Of a stretch of 64,000 bases of DNA, positions 24,548-33,926 are shown piece after piece (position 1 is the stretch's first letter; each line of letters starts with the position of its first letter). The translations under genes and the position numbers were made by a program. The DNA is from Candidatus Kirkpatrickella diaphorinae (GTDB lineage: Bacteria; Pseudomonadota; Alphaproteobacteria; Acetobacterales; Acetobacteraceae), in assembly GCF_025736875.1 (NCBI RefSeq), contig NZ_CP107052.1:2002501-2066500 (forward strand). The letters run 5' to 3'. Under the pieces are notes generated by a model. The model worked only from the letters and a program-made list of their open reading frames with translations, searched no databases and was not told the origin of the DNA.

Positions 24548-25276
24548 ATGGCACAGTCACTCAAGGATAAAATTGCCGCCGTGACAGGCGGTGCTTCCGG
24601 AATTGGACTGGAATGCGTCCGCCACTTGCTGGATAACGGCGCTGAAGTTTACATCATTGATTTTGACGCCAAGGCGGCGGAAGCACGCGCGGCGGAACTG
24701 GGTGACAAGGCCCACGCCTTGATCGCCGATCTCACGAAATATGAGGACATTGAAAAAGCTGTCCATACGATCGTGAAAAATCATGGTCGTATTGATATTT
24801 TTCACGCCAATGCCGGCTCATACGTTGCAGATATGCCGTGGGAAGGTGACACGAAACGTTGGGATCGCATGCTTGATCTCAATATCAACGCCGCCTTCCG
24901 CTGCGTGCGCGCTGTCGCACCGCAGATGATGGAACAGAAGAGCGGTGACATCGTCATCACAAGCTCCATCTCCGGCATGGTGCCGATGGTGTCGGAGCCC
25001 GTCTATACTGCGTCCAAACACGCGGTTCAGGCTTTCGTGCATACAGCGCGCCGGAAACTGGCCGCGTATGATGTGCGTGTTTCCGCCATCCAACCCGGCC
25101 CGGTCGTGACGCCGCTTCTCAAAGACTGGGATCAGGAGCGTGTCAAAGCCAACCTTGATTCAGGCGGCATCATGCAACCGGTTGAGGTCGCGGAGGCGCT
25201 CATTTTCATGCTGACGCGCCGGAAGGGCGTTATTGTGCGGGATCTCGTGGTTCTGCCGCAGAATTTCGACGTCTAA
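24548..25276 (+). CDS. ribitol 2-dehydrogenase
   Basis: This 242-residue SDR oxidises ribitol to D-ribulose with NAD+. It resembles the Klebsiella ribitol dehydrogenase along its whole length: ASGIGLEC near 16-23, DIFHANAG (83-90), LNINAAFRCVR (111-121), EPVYTASK (150-157), QAFVHT and the C-terminal VRDLV-LP pattern. The cofactor motif is TGGASGIG (13-20), and the catalytic residues are S140, Y153 and K157. An AGGAG site lies 8 bp before the ATG. A strong terminator-like hairpin follows, then the kinase gene. Confidence 0.88.
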   Translation: MAQSLKDKIAAVTGGASGIGLECVRHLLDNGAEVYIIDFDAKAAEARAAELGDKAHALIADLTKYEDIEKAVHTIVKNHGRIDIFHANAGSYVADMPWEGDTKRWDRMLDLNINAAFRCVRAVAPQMMEQKSGDIVITSSISGMVPMVSEPVYTASKHAVQAFVHTARRKLAAYDVRVSAIQPGPVVTPLLKDWDQERVKANLDSGGIMQPVEVAEALIFMLTRRKGVIVRDLVVLPQNFDV

Positions 25277-25304
25277 AATCCTTTTGCTGTTTAAGCGAGG
25301 TGCG

Positions 25305-25332
25305 AAGGGCGCGTTCTGGACGCGCCCTTTTT
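25305..25332 (+). terminator. rho-independent terminator inside the pentitol operon
   Basis: AAGGGCGCG and CGCGCCCTT form a 9-bp GC-rich stem with a 7-nt loop and are followed by TTTTT. This is the clearest intrinsic terminator in the window. It lies between the ribitol dehydrogenase and xylulokinase genes and would lower kinase expression relative to the dehydrogenase. Confidence 0.8.
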
Positions 25333-25368
25333 GCTGTGCAAACATCATGGCCACGTCAGGGAGGGGCC

Positions 25369-26847
25369 ATGTATATCGGGATCGATGCGGGTACATCCGG
25401 CATAAAATTGCTTCTTCTTGATCATGACCAGAGAGTCATCGCGTCCCGCACTGAAAAACTTGAGGCACAGTCACCCCATCGCGGTTGGTCGGAGCAGGAT
25501 CCTGAAGCCTGGTGGCAGGCACTGTGCCGCATTCTGGATGATCTGAAGCGTGAACGGCCGGAAGATCTGAAAAAAGTGCGCGGGCTCGGGCTGTCCGGCC
25601 AACAGCACGGCGCCGTCCTGCTGGATGCTTCAAACCAGGTTCTCCGACCCTGCATTTTGTGGAATGACACGCGCGCGCAGGCGGAATGTGAGATTTTTGA
25701 GGAGCGCTTTCCCGAAGCGCGTCTCGTGACCGGAAACCGCGCGGCTGCCGGTTTCACCGCGCCGAAGCTGATCTGGGTAAGAAACCACGAGCCGGATGTT
25801 TTTCGGCAGGTCCGCAAGGTTCTGCTCCCGAAAGCCTGGTTGCGCTTCAAACTTTGTGGGGAAATGTTCGAGGATCTCTCAGATGCATCCGGCACGCTTT
25901 GGCTGGATGTGCGGCATCGCAAATGGTCTCCCGAAGCGCTGGCGGCATGTGGGCTCAGCCTGGATGCCATGCCGCGACTGGTCGAGGGAAGCGACCCGAC
26001 CTGCTGCCTGAAGACGTCTCTCGTCACACGCTGGGGCATGCGCGACGCCGTCATGCTCGCGGGCGGCGCGGGCGATAATGCGGCGGCCGCAATCGGGCTT
26101 GGAGCGATTCAGAACGGGGACAGCTTCATCTCACTCGGCACGTCCGGCGTGATATGGCGCACGACGCGGGACTTCCGGCCCGAGACCAGCAGGGGGCTGC
26201 ACGCTTTCTGCCATGCGATTCCAGACCGATGGCACCAGATGGGCGTGACCTTATCCGCTGCGTCATCGTTGCGATGGTGGGCCGAAGTGACCGGCTTATC
26301 GGAGGCGCAATTACTTGACGAGGTACCACGCCGGATCACACGTCCCGCGCGGCCGATCTTTCTTCCTTATCTGTCAGGAGAGAGGACGCCACATAGTGAT
26401 GACCTCATTCGGGGCAGCTTTCTCGGGGTTGATCGCGCCGTCAAACGCGCGGAGATGACGCAGTCCGTGCTTGAGGGGGTCGCGTTCTCGTTACGTGATG
26501 CGGCGTGCGGTCTCGGCATTGAAAAAGGCGAGGTGACCCGCGCCATGGTGGTGGGCGGAGGCTCTAAAAGTCACATATGGGTTTCCATCATCGCTTCCGT
26601 CATGAATATGACGTTATCATGCCTGAAAGACGGTGATTATGGTGGTGCCTTCGGGGCCGCGCGCCTGGCGCGGCTTGCTGTGGGAGATGGTGGGATAACC
26701 GACATTTGCACGAAGCCGGACGTCGCGCATCAATATGTCTCGGACCCCGCATTGCGGCAGCTTTATGATGAGAAATTTGCGCTTTACCAGCAATCCTACC
26801 CTTTGCTCCGCAAATGGGCGGAGATGGAGCATCATCTGACGAAGTGA
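25369..26847 (+). CDS. xylB: xylulokinase (FGGY family)
   Basis: This 492-residue sugar kinase phosphorylates D-xylulose to xylulose 5-phosphate for the pentose phosphate pathway. Features of XylB are GIDAGTSGIK (4-13), the substrate loop SGQQHGA near 78-84 (the usual XylB form is SGQMHGA), GFTAPKL near 128, the catalytic Asp in GGAGDNAA near 241, and LPYLSGERTPH near 335. I chose the ATG at 25369 because GGGAGG lies just upstream. A longer frame from 25300 would cross the terminator. D-ribulose phosphorylation is a possible alternative, given the ribitol dehydrogenase next to it, but the residues are XylB-like. Confidence 0.92.
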   Translation: MYIGIDAGTSGIKLLLLDHDQRVIASRTEKLEAQSPHRGWSEQDPEAWWQALCRILDDLKRERPEDLKKVRGLGLSGQQHGAVLLDASNQVLRPCILWNDTRAQAECEIFEERFPEARLVTGNRAAAGFTAPKLIWVRNHEPDVFRQVRKVLLPKAWLRFKLCGEMFEDLSDASGTLWLDVRHRKWSPEALAACGLSLDAMPRLVEGSDPTCCLKTSLVTRWGMRDAVMLAGGAGDNAAAAIGLGAIQNGDSFISLGTSGVIWRTTRDFRPETSRGLHAFCHAIPDRWHQMGVTLSAASSLRWWAEVTGLSEAQLLDEVPRRITRPARPIFLPYLSGERTPHSDDLIRGSFLGVDRAVKRAEMTQSVLEGVAFSLRDAACGLGIEKGEVTRAMVVGGGSKSHIWVSIIASVMNMTLSCLKDGDYGGAFGAARLARLAVGDGGITDICTKPDVAHQYVSDPALRQLYDEKFALYQQSYPLLRKWAEMEHHLTK

Positions 26848-26880
26848 GGCGGAGGCGTTTCGTAAGTGGACGGTCCCGCC

Positions 26881-27348
26881 CTATGTTTTCTGCCGCGTGT
26901 CCGCCTGTTTTTTCCACCCATCCTCCGTCTGCTGCCAGTAGGAAAGGGAAAGATCCTGCGCGGCCCAGCCCCGCCATTTTTCCCTTGCCCAACTCACGGC
27001 GATTTCATCAGCGCCGTCGAAAACAATGAAAGCTCTCTCAAACGTCGTGGCATCATCTGTCTCGACGCCGGCCATGAGGAAAAGAAAGCGCGCGCCGTTG
27101 GGCACGTCATGATCAAGTGTCAACCAGATGGGCTGACGCTCCCCTTGGCCCTGGGCTTTACTGCCATGTGGCAGCCACGGGGAATCATCCAATTTCCAAA
27201 GCGCCGCATTGAGGGATTGGAGCTGCGCCGCATCCCGACATCGGATGACGGCGCGCTGGCCCGCACTCAGACTGCGTGCCAGAAGCTGCCCCAACGCCTG
27301 GTCAAGGCGGGATCGGCTTAAATGGTAAAAGCCGATCTCAGCCGTCAT
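26881..27348 (-). CDS. holC: DNA polymerase III chi subunit
   Basis: This 155-residue protein is the clamp-loader accessory subunit that links the replisome to single-strand binding protein. It has the N-terminal IGFYHL pattern, the WLPHG segment near residue 58, PIWLT near 73, and the RFLFLM core strand near 86. The gene starts inside the last codons of pepA (4-bp overlap). The pepA-holC pair is common in Proteobacteria and supports the call. It converges with xylB with 33 bp between the stops. Confidence 0.9.
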   Translation of the reverse strand: MTAEIGFYHLSRSRLDQALGQLLARSLSAGQRAVIRCRDAAQLQSLNAALWKLDDSPWLPHGSKAQGQGERQPIWLTLDHDVPNGARFLFLMAGVETDDATTFERAFIVFDGADEIAVSWAREKWRGWAAQDLSLSYWQQTEDGWKKQADTRQKT

Positions 27349-28847
27349 ATGAGATTTTCACCCGACTCATGAAGGAAAATGAGCTGGTCCAGCAACCGCA
27401 CACCGAAACCGGAAGCACCTTTCGGGCAGGTTGGTGCGGCGTCATTGCGCGCGGCGACACCGGCAATGTCGATATGGGCCCATGGCGTGTCACCCACGAA
27501 ACGCGCTAAGAACTGCGCCGCGGTGATGGAGCCGCCTGCGCGACTGCCGATATTCTTCATATCCGCGATGGGGGAGTCGATTTCGCGGTCATAAGCGGGG
27601 CCCATCGGCATTGGCCAAACCGCATCGCCGGAGGTCTCGCCTGCCGCAACCAGTCGCGTTTTGAGCGTTTCATTATTGCTGAAGACCCCGGCATATTCAT
27701 GCCCCAGACTTATCACGATGGCACCTGTGAGTGTCGCCAGATCAATCATAAGCTGAGGACGGTAAATATTGCGTGTGTAGGCAAGCACATCGGCGAGGAC
27801 GAGTCGCCCTTCAGCATCGGTATTGAGAACTTCAATTGTTTTGCCGGCATAACTGGTGACGATATCGCCCGGACGCTGCGCGTTGCCGGAAAGCATGTTT
27901 TCCACTAATCCGACGACACCCACGACATTGGCACGCGCATGGCGGCGCGCCAGAGCCTCGATCGTGCCGACCACAGCGGCGGCACCGCCCATATCCGTCT
28001 TCATCTCCTCCATTCCGTTTGCCGGTTTGATGGAGATCCCGCCTGAATCAAAAGTGACGCCTTTGCCGATCAAGGCAATCGGTGCATCACTCTGATTGTC
28101 GGAATGGGTGTATTGCATGATGGCGACGTGAGCTTCCTTGTCACTACCCTGCGCCACGCCCAGAAGCGCGCCAAACCCGAGTTCCCGGAGGGTCGACGCC
28201 GTCAGGATCGTCACGGAGACGCCAATATCGCGCAGCGTTTCAATGCGTTTGGCGAACTCCGGCGGATGCAGGATATTGCCCGGCTCATTCACCAGGTCGC
28301 GCGTCCGGAAAACGCCGAGCGCAATACTTTGAAGCCGCGCCCATTGTTTTGTTGTCGCGTCAATATCTTCGACAAACAGGTCAAGCTTGCGCAGCGACGC
28401 GGCCAGTTCCGCATCATGCTTGTAACGCGAGAACCGGTATTGCCCCAGAGTGGCGCCGTAAGCCGCATGGGCGGCGAATGTCTCGGCACGTCCGACATAA
28501 GCCATGCTGACGGACTCCGCCTTTTTGCACAGGGAGACGGCGAGGGCGGCCGCGTTCTCGATACGGTTGGGGGTGAGGTTCGCCTCTTCACCATATCCGA
28601 CAAGAACAATCTGGGCGATTTCAGGACAGGGCGCGATGAGCGTACAAGATTGATCGCGCTCGCCTTTAAATTTTGTGATTTCCGCAGCGCGACGCAGGGC
28701 ACCGTTGGTTCGATGATCAAGCATTTCGCATATTCCGGAAGATAGATCGTCATCCTGAGGGATCAGGATGGCAAAATAACGTCCGGTTTGCGTGCCATGC
28801 TCAGCTTCAAAAATTGTTGCTGCGGCTTTAACTTGAATTTCCAACAT
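27345..28847 (-). CDS. pepA: leucyl aminopeptidase (M17 family)
   Basis: This 500-residue cytosolic two-metal exopeptidase removes N-terminal residues and forms hexamers. Metal and catalytic residues are visible: K262 and D267 in GKGVTFDSGG, K274, D285 in KTDMGG, and NTDAEGR (342-348) with the catalytic Arg. The N-terminal domain is weakly conserved, as usual. E. coli PepA also binds DNA, but nothing here shows whether this one does. The ATG at 28847 lies 183 bp from the divergent TSUP gene. It is the first gene of a pepA-holC operon. Confidence 0.95.
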   Translation of the reverse strand: MLEIQVKAAATIFEAEHGTQTGRYFAILIPQDDDLSSGICEMLDHRTNGALRRAAEITKFKGERDQSCTLIAPCPEIAQIVLVGYGEEANLTPNRIENAAALAVSLCKKAESVSMAYVGRAETFAAHAAYGATLGQYRFSRYKHDAELAASLRKLDLFVEDIDATTKQWARLQSIALGVFRTRDLVNEPGNILHPPEFAKRIETLRDIGVSVTILTASTLRELGFGALLGVAQGSDKEAHVAIMQYTHSDNQSDAPIALIGKGVTFDSGGISIKPANGMEEMKTDMGGAAAVVGTIEALARRHARANVVGVVGLVENMLSGNAQRPGDIVTSYAGKTIEVLNTDAEGRLVLADVLAYTRNIYRPQLMIDLATLTGAIVISLGHEYAGVFSNNETLKTRLVAAGETSGDAVWPMPMGPAYDREIDSPIADMKNIGSRAGGSITAAQFLARFVGDTPWAHIDIAGVAARNDAAPTCPKGASGFGVRLLDQLIFLHESGENLI

Positions 28848-29030
28848 TTCGCGCTTTCCAAGTTAGATTTATTTCGTATCAATATCGACTGACTCCCGTT
28901 TTAAGGCAAGCCAGCACAGACTCGACGGGCGCGAGGCGGCAAAAATATAAACAACAAAAATAGTGAAATTAATTTCCAGCGCAGGCATACTCCATTTTCT
29001 TGAGGCGACAAGAATAAAGGTTTTAGGGGT

Positions 29031-29813
29031 TTGACTGAATTCCATTACGCATATGCATTCTCAGGATTGCTGGTCGGATTTCTGGTTGGGATGACGGGCG
29101 TGGGTGGGGGGTCCCTCATGACGCCGATCCTCATCCTGTTTTTCCGTATTCATCCTCAGGCGGCTGTCGGCACTGACCTCCTTTTTGCGACGATGACAAA
29201 ATCTGTCGGCACCCTTGTGCATGGGAGTCAAAGGACGGTCGACTGGTCCATTGTGAGATTGCTTGCGACGGGCAGTATCCCGGCGACACTCATCACTTTG
29301 GCCATATTGCACGGCGTCGGGGCCCCGTCCGACGGTGTCGCGCATTTCATGACCCACGCCATTGGCGTGGCCCTGCTGATCACGGCGCCGAGCGTGCTTT
29401 TTCGACGTGAAATACAGCGTTGGGCTCAAAATCGCGGACGTCAGTTGGAAGATCGGCACGTCACCTTACTGACGGTCCTGCTTGGGGTGGCGCTGGGCGC
29501 TCTTGTCACGATATCGTCCGTCGGCGCGGGCGCGATCGGCCTCGCTGCCATGATCATGCTCTATCCTAAACGGGATTTCGCAAGGCTGGTCGGCGCCGAC
29601 ATCGCCCATGCCGTGCCACTGACCCTCGTGGCAGGTCTGGGACATTGGTGGTTCGGCGCGGTTAACCTGTCACTGCTCGCCTCCCTGCTTGCCGGGTCAA
29701 TCCCGGGCGTCATGTTGGGAAGCCTGTCGATCGATGTGATGCCCGCGAGATTTCAGCAGGCTGTTTTGGGCGTCGTGCTTTTCGCCATCGGTTTCAAGCT
29801 CGTGACGGCATAA
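29031..29813 (+). CDS. TSUP (TauE/SafE) family membrane permease
   Basis: This 260-residue inner-membrane protein has about eight helices in two similar halves. The family patterns GLLVGFLVGMTGVGGGSLMTP-like region (about 12-33) and, in the second half, VGAGAIG near 164 are present. TSUP proteins export or import sulfite, sulfonates or related anions. No sulfur gene lies nearby, so the substrate is open. The start is a TTG at 29031 after TTTTAGGGG. A hairpin overlaps the stop codon (29803-29840). Confidence 0.85.
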   Translation: MTEFHYAYAFSGLLVGFLVGMTGVGGGSLMTPILILFFRIHPQAAVGTDLLFATMTKSVGTLVHGSQRTVDWSIVRLLATGSIPATLITLAILHGVGAPSDGVAHFMTHAIGVALLITAPSVLFRREIQRWAQNRGRQLEDRHVTLLTVLLGVALGALVTISSVGAGAIGLAAMIMLYPKRDFARLVGADIAHAVPLTLVAGLGHWWFGAVNLSLLASLLAGSIPGVMLGSLSIDVMPARFQQAVLGVVLFAIGFKLVTA

Positions 29814-29840
29814 AGGGTTCAAGCCCAATCGCTGCCGTCA
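29803..29840 (+). terminator. inverted repeat spanning the TSUP stop codon
   Basis: TGACGGCA (29803-29810) pairs perfectly with TGCCGTCA (29833-29840), and a GGG/CCC pair lies inside. No T-run follows. It is a probable 3' end structure. Confidence 0.4.
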
Positions 29841-31157
29841 ACCTGACTTACCGGAAGTTCAATCCGGGAAATGAAATGCTTTTCATGGCATTGGCGAAAA
29901 CCACGTCTCGATGACCGCAATCATGGCGGGGTGAGGGTGTTATTTCCGCCGCACCCTGCCGGTCTCTGAGAATGAATCCCATAATAATGGCGAGATCGTG
30001 TAGATCGAAAGGATGGGGTATATCCGCTGAGGATGTTGCGACAATCCATTTCCCTTGCAGGGAAAATGCTGGCGGTGAACCCGGTGCTTGAGAAAAACGG
30101 CTGATTTCCCGAGAAACCTCTGTGACGAAATCATGCGGTGGTGGCGATAACGGCCCGATGGTTGGGTTAAACAACGTCCATTCCTGCACGATATTCTGGA
30201 TTATCTCTTTGTACACTTTGCCCACATCCTCCATTCATCAAATCGCGCAATGTCCGGCATCTGCAGGTCAGCGCCGTGCCACGCGAGGGGGGGTGACGTG
30301 ATGCACCGACGGAAATAATTTCCCGGCACCATGACCGGCAACGCTGCAACGCCTTCGCGCGTCTCGCAGGCTCACTCTTTCCTCCACCCCGGAAATCTCA
30401 TGCGCGTTGATCGGCGTCGCCCTTGAGACATTTCGTCACGCAATTCCCCTAAAAAATTAAGATGTCCGAACCCATTATTAAATTAATATTTACATTTGTA
30501 TCTTAATTCTGCAACCCCGTGTCGCGTTCTTGAGCTGAGGCGCGACCTGTCGCCTGGTCATAGAGGTGGCCTGACCAATCCGCGATAAGTGGGCCTTCGT
30601 CATCCGGTTGTTTAGAGGATGGACAGTCTATGGCAGAAACGGTTAAACAAGGCGGTTGGATCGTCGCGTCAAGCAATCATTAACGCTTCGATTTCGACAG
30701 TTAAATGCGCGGCGTTCACAAAACCTTGAAATCGAGTTGTCGTGATCTCTCATCCATCGAAGGAATGGGCTTGAAGCGAACCAGTCTCCGTCCGCGACAT
30801 CGTCAATCGGGCAGATATATTCGGTATTTCAGGACTGCGGAATTTGACGATACGTAACGCCCTCATTATAGGATAATTTCTTTCCCGGCGCGACAAAATG
30901 GGCCTGATTAAAGGCGCGCGAAGGGCCGCCCTGCGCGACTTGTCTTGCCTCTCCTCTTGACGCGCATGGTTAAGTACCGGCAATTTAGCGGACTTTACAG
31001 TCGCAGATTTTCTTCCAGACCGACAAGAAGGCTTCCCCTTCCAAATGGGTATGCGCAAGCCGGTCGAGGGTCATTGGCGGGAGATCTGTTTCAAGATGAC
31101 ATTTTGCCAGTCGAAATTGACTCGCCGACGGGGGGCCGCTGGGACGCGGTACATTGA
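29814..31157. other. 1.3-kb gene-poor region
   Basis: Apart from one doubtful minus-strand ORF (29848-30234), I see no conserved gene in this stretch on either strand. An AT-rich block at about 30450-30520 may be a promoter. The last 200 bp should carry the promoter of the efflux operon. The region could be the worn remains of a lost gene or genes. Confidence 0.5.
29848..30234 (-). CDS. hypothetical protein, doubtful
   Basis: I do not recognise this frame. It would encode a 128-residue soluble protein. A GGAGG sequence lies right at the proposed ATG, so the usable start may instead be a GTG 9 or 18 bases further in (at 30225 or 30216). The N-terminal part (KEIIQNIVQEW, HDFVTEVSREI) looks like a plausible helical protein, while the C-terminal part is irregular. 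It could be a short real gene, a remnant, or chance. It converges with the TSUP gene. Confidence 0.28.
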   Translation of the reverse strand: MEDVGKVYKEIIQNIVQEWTLFNPTIGPLSPPPHDFVTEVSREISRFSQAPGSPPAFSLQGKWIVATSSADIPHPFDLHDLAIIMGFILRDRQGAAEITPSPRHDCGHRDVVFANAMKSISFPGLNFR

Positions 31158-32279
31158 ATGACGGATAACAGCCAGCAGGACCGGGAGCCGGCGAAGAACG
31201 ACCAGGATGACAAGCCGGACGAGGGGAAGGACAAAAAAAAGAAAGGCCTCAGCCCTCTGACGAAAAAGCTCCTGATCGCGGGCGTTATTCTTATTGCCGT
31301 GGTCTGGCTTTTCTACTGGTTTCTTACCCGGAACCATATTGAGACCGACGATGCCTATACGCAGGGGCGCAAAATCAGCATTGCGCCACACGTAAACGGC
31401 TACGTGACCGATCTGCGCGTTAATGACAATCAGTTTGTCAGGCAGGGCCAGGTTCTGCTCACGATCGATGACCGGGATTACCGTGCGTCCCTTGATAAGG
31501 CGACGGCCTCACTCTCGCAGGCCAGAGCCAACCTGTCCGGCGCTGAAAATCAGTTGATCGTCGCGTCCAAGAAGTTTCCCGGGCAGTTCACCGCGGCGCA
31601 GGGTGCGCTTGCCGCCGCGAAAGCCGACCTCTTCAAGGCTGAGACGGATTTTAAACGCCAGCAACGCGTCTCCCGCGCGGCGACGACGCAGCAGAATGTT
31701 GATTACGCCAAAGCAGCGCTGGAGCAGGCGCGTGCGCGTGTCATCCAGGCTGAAGGTCAGCTTGAGCAGGCGCGACCCGTCCAGCCGAGCATCAAAAATC
31801 AGGAAGATATCTTTGCGCAGCAACGCGCCTCCCTGAAAGTTGCTGAGGCCAATCTGAAGCTTGCAGAACTTAATATGGAGTGGACGCAGGTCAGGGCCCC
31901 ACACGATGGCTGGATCTCGCAGCGTAATGTTGAGCAGGGCGATTTTGTCCAGACAGGGCAGAAACTCTTCTCAATCGTCGCGCCTGAAGTCTGGGTTGTG
32001 GCCAATTACAAAGAAACGCAGATCACGAAAATGAAGCCGGGCCAGGAGGCGGAGATCAGCGTCGATGCCTATCCATCCCTGCATCTCAAGGGGCATGTCG
32101 ATTCAATCCAGCTCGGCGCGGGCGCTGCTTTCAGTGCTTTCCCGCCTGAGAATGCGACGGGTAACTTTGTGAAGATCGTGCAGCGTGTGCCAGTCAAGAT
32201 CCTGATCGATAAAGGTCTTGACCCTGATCATCCCCTCCCACTCGGCGTGTCCGTCATCCCCACCGTTTACGTGAAGTGA
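31158..32279 (+). CDS. EmrA/HlyD-family membrane fusion protein
   Basis: This 373-residue periplasmic adaptor joins an inner-membrane pump to an outer-membrane channel. A charged cytosolic N-terminus (about 1-36, rich in Asp and Lys) leads to one membrane helix (about 37-56). The lipoyl-type half motif ETDDAYTQG near residue 63, a long coiled coil of about 110 residues rich in Ala, Gln and Arg, and the second half RAPHDGWISQRNVEQGD (about 249-265) follow. It is first in a three-gene efflux operon with an EmrB-like pump and a NodT-type channel. The ribosome binding site is weak. Confidence 0.9.
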   Translation: MTDNSQQDREPAKNDQDDKPDEGKDKKKKGLSPLTKKLLIAGVILIAVVWLFYWFLTRNHIETDDAYTQGRKISIAPHVNGYVTDLRVNDNQFVRQGQVLLTIDDRDYRASLDKATASLSQARANLSGAENQLIVASKKFPGQFTAAQGALAAAKADLFKAETDFKRQQRVSRAATTQQNVDYAKAALEQARARVIQAEGQLEQARPVQPSIKNQEDIFAQQRASLKVAEANLKLAELNMEWTQVRAPHDGWISQRNVEQGDFVQTGQKLFSIVAPEVWVVANYKETQITKMKPGQEAEISVDAYPSLHLKGHVDSIQLGAGAAFSAFPPENATGNFVKIVQRVPVKILIDKGLDPDHPLPLGVSVIPTVYVK

Positions 32280-32289
32280 GCGCGGTGAG

Positions 32290-33870
32290 ATGACCGACGC
32301 TTCGGCCAGCGACGAGGAAAATTGGCGCCCCAAATATAATCCGTGGCTGATCGCGGTCGTGGTGACGCTGGGCGCCTTCATGGAGGTTCTCGACACCACT
32401 ATCATCAATGTGGCGCTGCCGCATATTTCCGGTGCGCTCGGCAGTTCATATGATGATGCGACGTGGGCGCTAACCTCCTACCTTGTCGCGAATGGCGTGG
32501 TGCTGACAATCTCCGCATGGTTCAGCAAAGTCTTCGGGCGCAAACGTTACTTCCTGATCTGTATCCTGATGTTCACCGTGTCGTCATTCCTGTGTGGATT
32601 GTCAGACAGCCTGCCTGTGCTCATCATTTTCCGCCTGATGCAGGGATTTTTTGGTGGCGGGTTGCAGCCCATACAGCAATCGATCATCCTCGACACATTT
32701 CCACCTGAAAAACGCGGCGCTGCATTCGGGCTAACGGCCATTGCCATTGTCGTAGCCCCCATTCTCGGCCCGCTCCTGGGCGGTTACCTCGTCGATAATT
32801 TCTCCTGGCGCTGGATTTTTTACGTCAATGTGCCATTCGGCATTCTGACGCTGATCGGCGTTTACGCGCTTGTAGAAGATCCACCCTGGGTCAAGCCGGA
32901 GCGGGAGCGTATCGACGTGATCGGGATGACACTGATCACGCTCGGCCTCGGCTGCCTGGAAGTCATGGCGGATCGTGGTGAGGATGATGACTGGTTCCAT
33001 TCCCGCTTTATCGTGACGATGGCCGTGATCGGTCTCCTCTGCGTCATCGCTTCCATCATCTGGCTTCTCACCGCAAAAAACCCGCTTCTAAATCTCGATA
33101 TCTTCAAAGACCGCAATTTTGCCGTGGGCACGTTTCTGATCGCGATGGTGGGGGGGCTGCTTTACGCTGCGGCCATTATTGTCCCACAATTTGCGCAACA
33201 GATACTCGGTTACACCGCGACCCTTTCAGGCCAGGTGCTGGCGCCAGGGGGTGTGGCGGTCATCATTCTGATCCCGATTGTCGGGAAGCTGATGGGAAAA
33301 TTCCAGACGCGCAACATCATCGCGCTCGGCTTCTTCCTGATGGGGTGCTCCCTTTTTTACTCGGCGCAGCTTCAGCCCACGACGAGTTATAATTTTCTCG
33401 TTCTCTGCCGTGTTTTTCAGACGGCGGCGCTGGCTTTTCTGTTCGTGCCGATTTCCACCATCGCTTATTCGACATTGCCGCGACATCTTAATGCCGATGC
33501 GTCCGCTATGTTCAGCATGGCGCGCAATTACATCGGCTCGCTCGCGATTTCATTCGCCACGGCTTTTGTGATTGAGACCCAGCAAAAGCGCCAAAGTCTG
33601 ATCGTCCATGACATGACACCTTATCATCAGGCGTTTCAGAATTATCTCGCTGTCGTGAAACGCGCCGCAATGGAAGTGGGCATGTCTGCAAGTCAGGCAT
33701 CTTCCTACGCGACGCATCAATTATATGAGACATTCCGACAGCAGGTTTCGATGCTTGCCTATAACCAGGTCTTTATGGAGATCGGCATCTTGGCGTTCTG
33801 CGTCGTGCCGTTCTGCTTCCTGTTTTCGCCAACTGCGGAAAAAAGCAGCGGCGAGGGAGGCATGCATTGA
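32290..33870 (+). CDS. EmrB-type DHA2 family multidrug transporter (MFS)
   Basis: This 526-residue protein has 14 predicted helices, the DHA2 pattern. Family motifs are LDTTIINVALPHI (about 36-48), WALTSYLVANG near 59, GRKRYF near 84 (motif A), and the motif C region ILGPLLGGYLVD near 157. It is a proton-driven drug exporter that works with the EmrA-like adaptor encoded 10 bp upstream. The gene overlaps the frame of the following channel gene only slightly. Substrates are unknown. Confidence 0.93.
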   Translation: MTDASASDEENWRPKYNPWLIAVVVTLGAFMEVLDTTIINVALPHISGALGSSYDDATWALTSYLVANGVVLTISAWFSKVFGRKRYFLICILMFTVSSFLCGLSDSLPVLIIFRLMQGFFGGGLQPIQQSIILDTFPPEKRGAAFGLTAIAIVVAPILGPLLGGYLVDNFSWRWIFYVNVPFGILTLIGVYALVEDPPWVKPERERIDVIGMTLITLGLGCLEVMADRGEDDDWFHSRFIVTMAVIGLLCVIASIIWLLTAKNPLLNLDIFKDRNFAVGTFLIAMVGGLLYAAAIIVPQFAQQILGYTATLSGQVLAPGGVAVIILIPIVGKLMGKFQTRNIIALGFFLMGCSLFYSAQLQPTTSYNFLVLCRVFQTAALAFLFVPISTIAYSTLPRHLNADASAMFSMARNYIGSLAISFATAFVIETQQKRQSLIVHDMTPYHQAFQNYLAVVKRAAMEVGMSASQASSYATHQLYETFRQQVSMLAYNQVFMEIGILAFCVVPFCFLFSPTAEKSSGEGGMH

Positions 33871-33926
33871 GATCCGCCCCTCATCTGTTTTTATCGCAAA
33901 TGCCATTTATGAAGGGTCGCTGCGTC

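Noticed and set aside
30630-30683. 17-residue plus-strand micro-ORF
   Set aside because: Ribosome binding site is moderate, and nothing else supports it. It is only mentioned as part of the gene-poor region.
30750-31058. 102-codon minus-strand frame before the efflux operon
   Set aside because: Irregular, basic composition, no recognised domain and no good start. Probably chance.
30945-31157. 70-codon plus-strand frame ending at the emrA-like start
   Set aside because: No similarity to any regulator, and no ribosome binding site. Its stop next to the next ATG is probably accidental.
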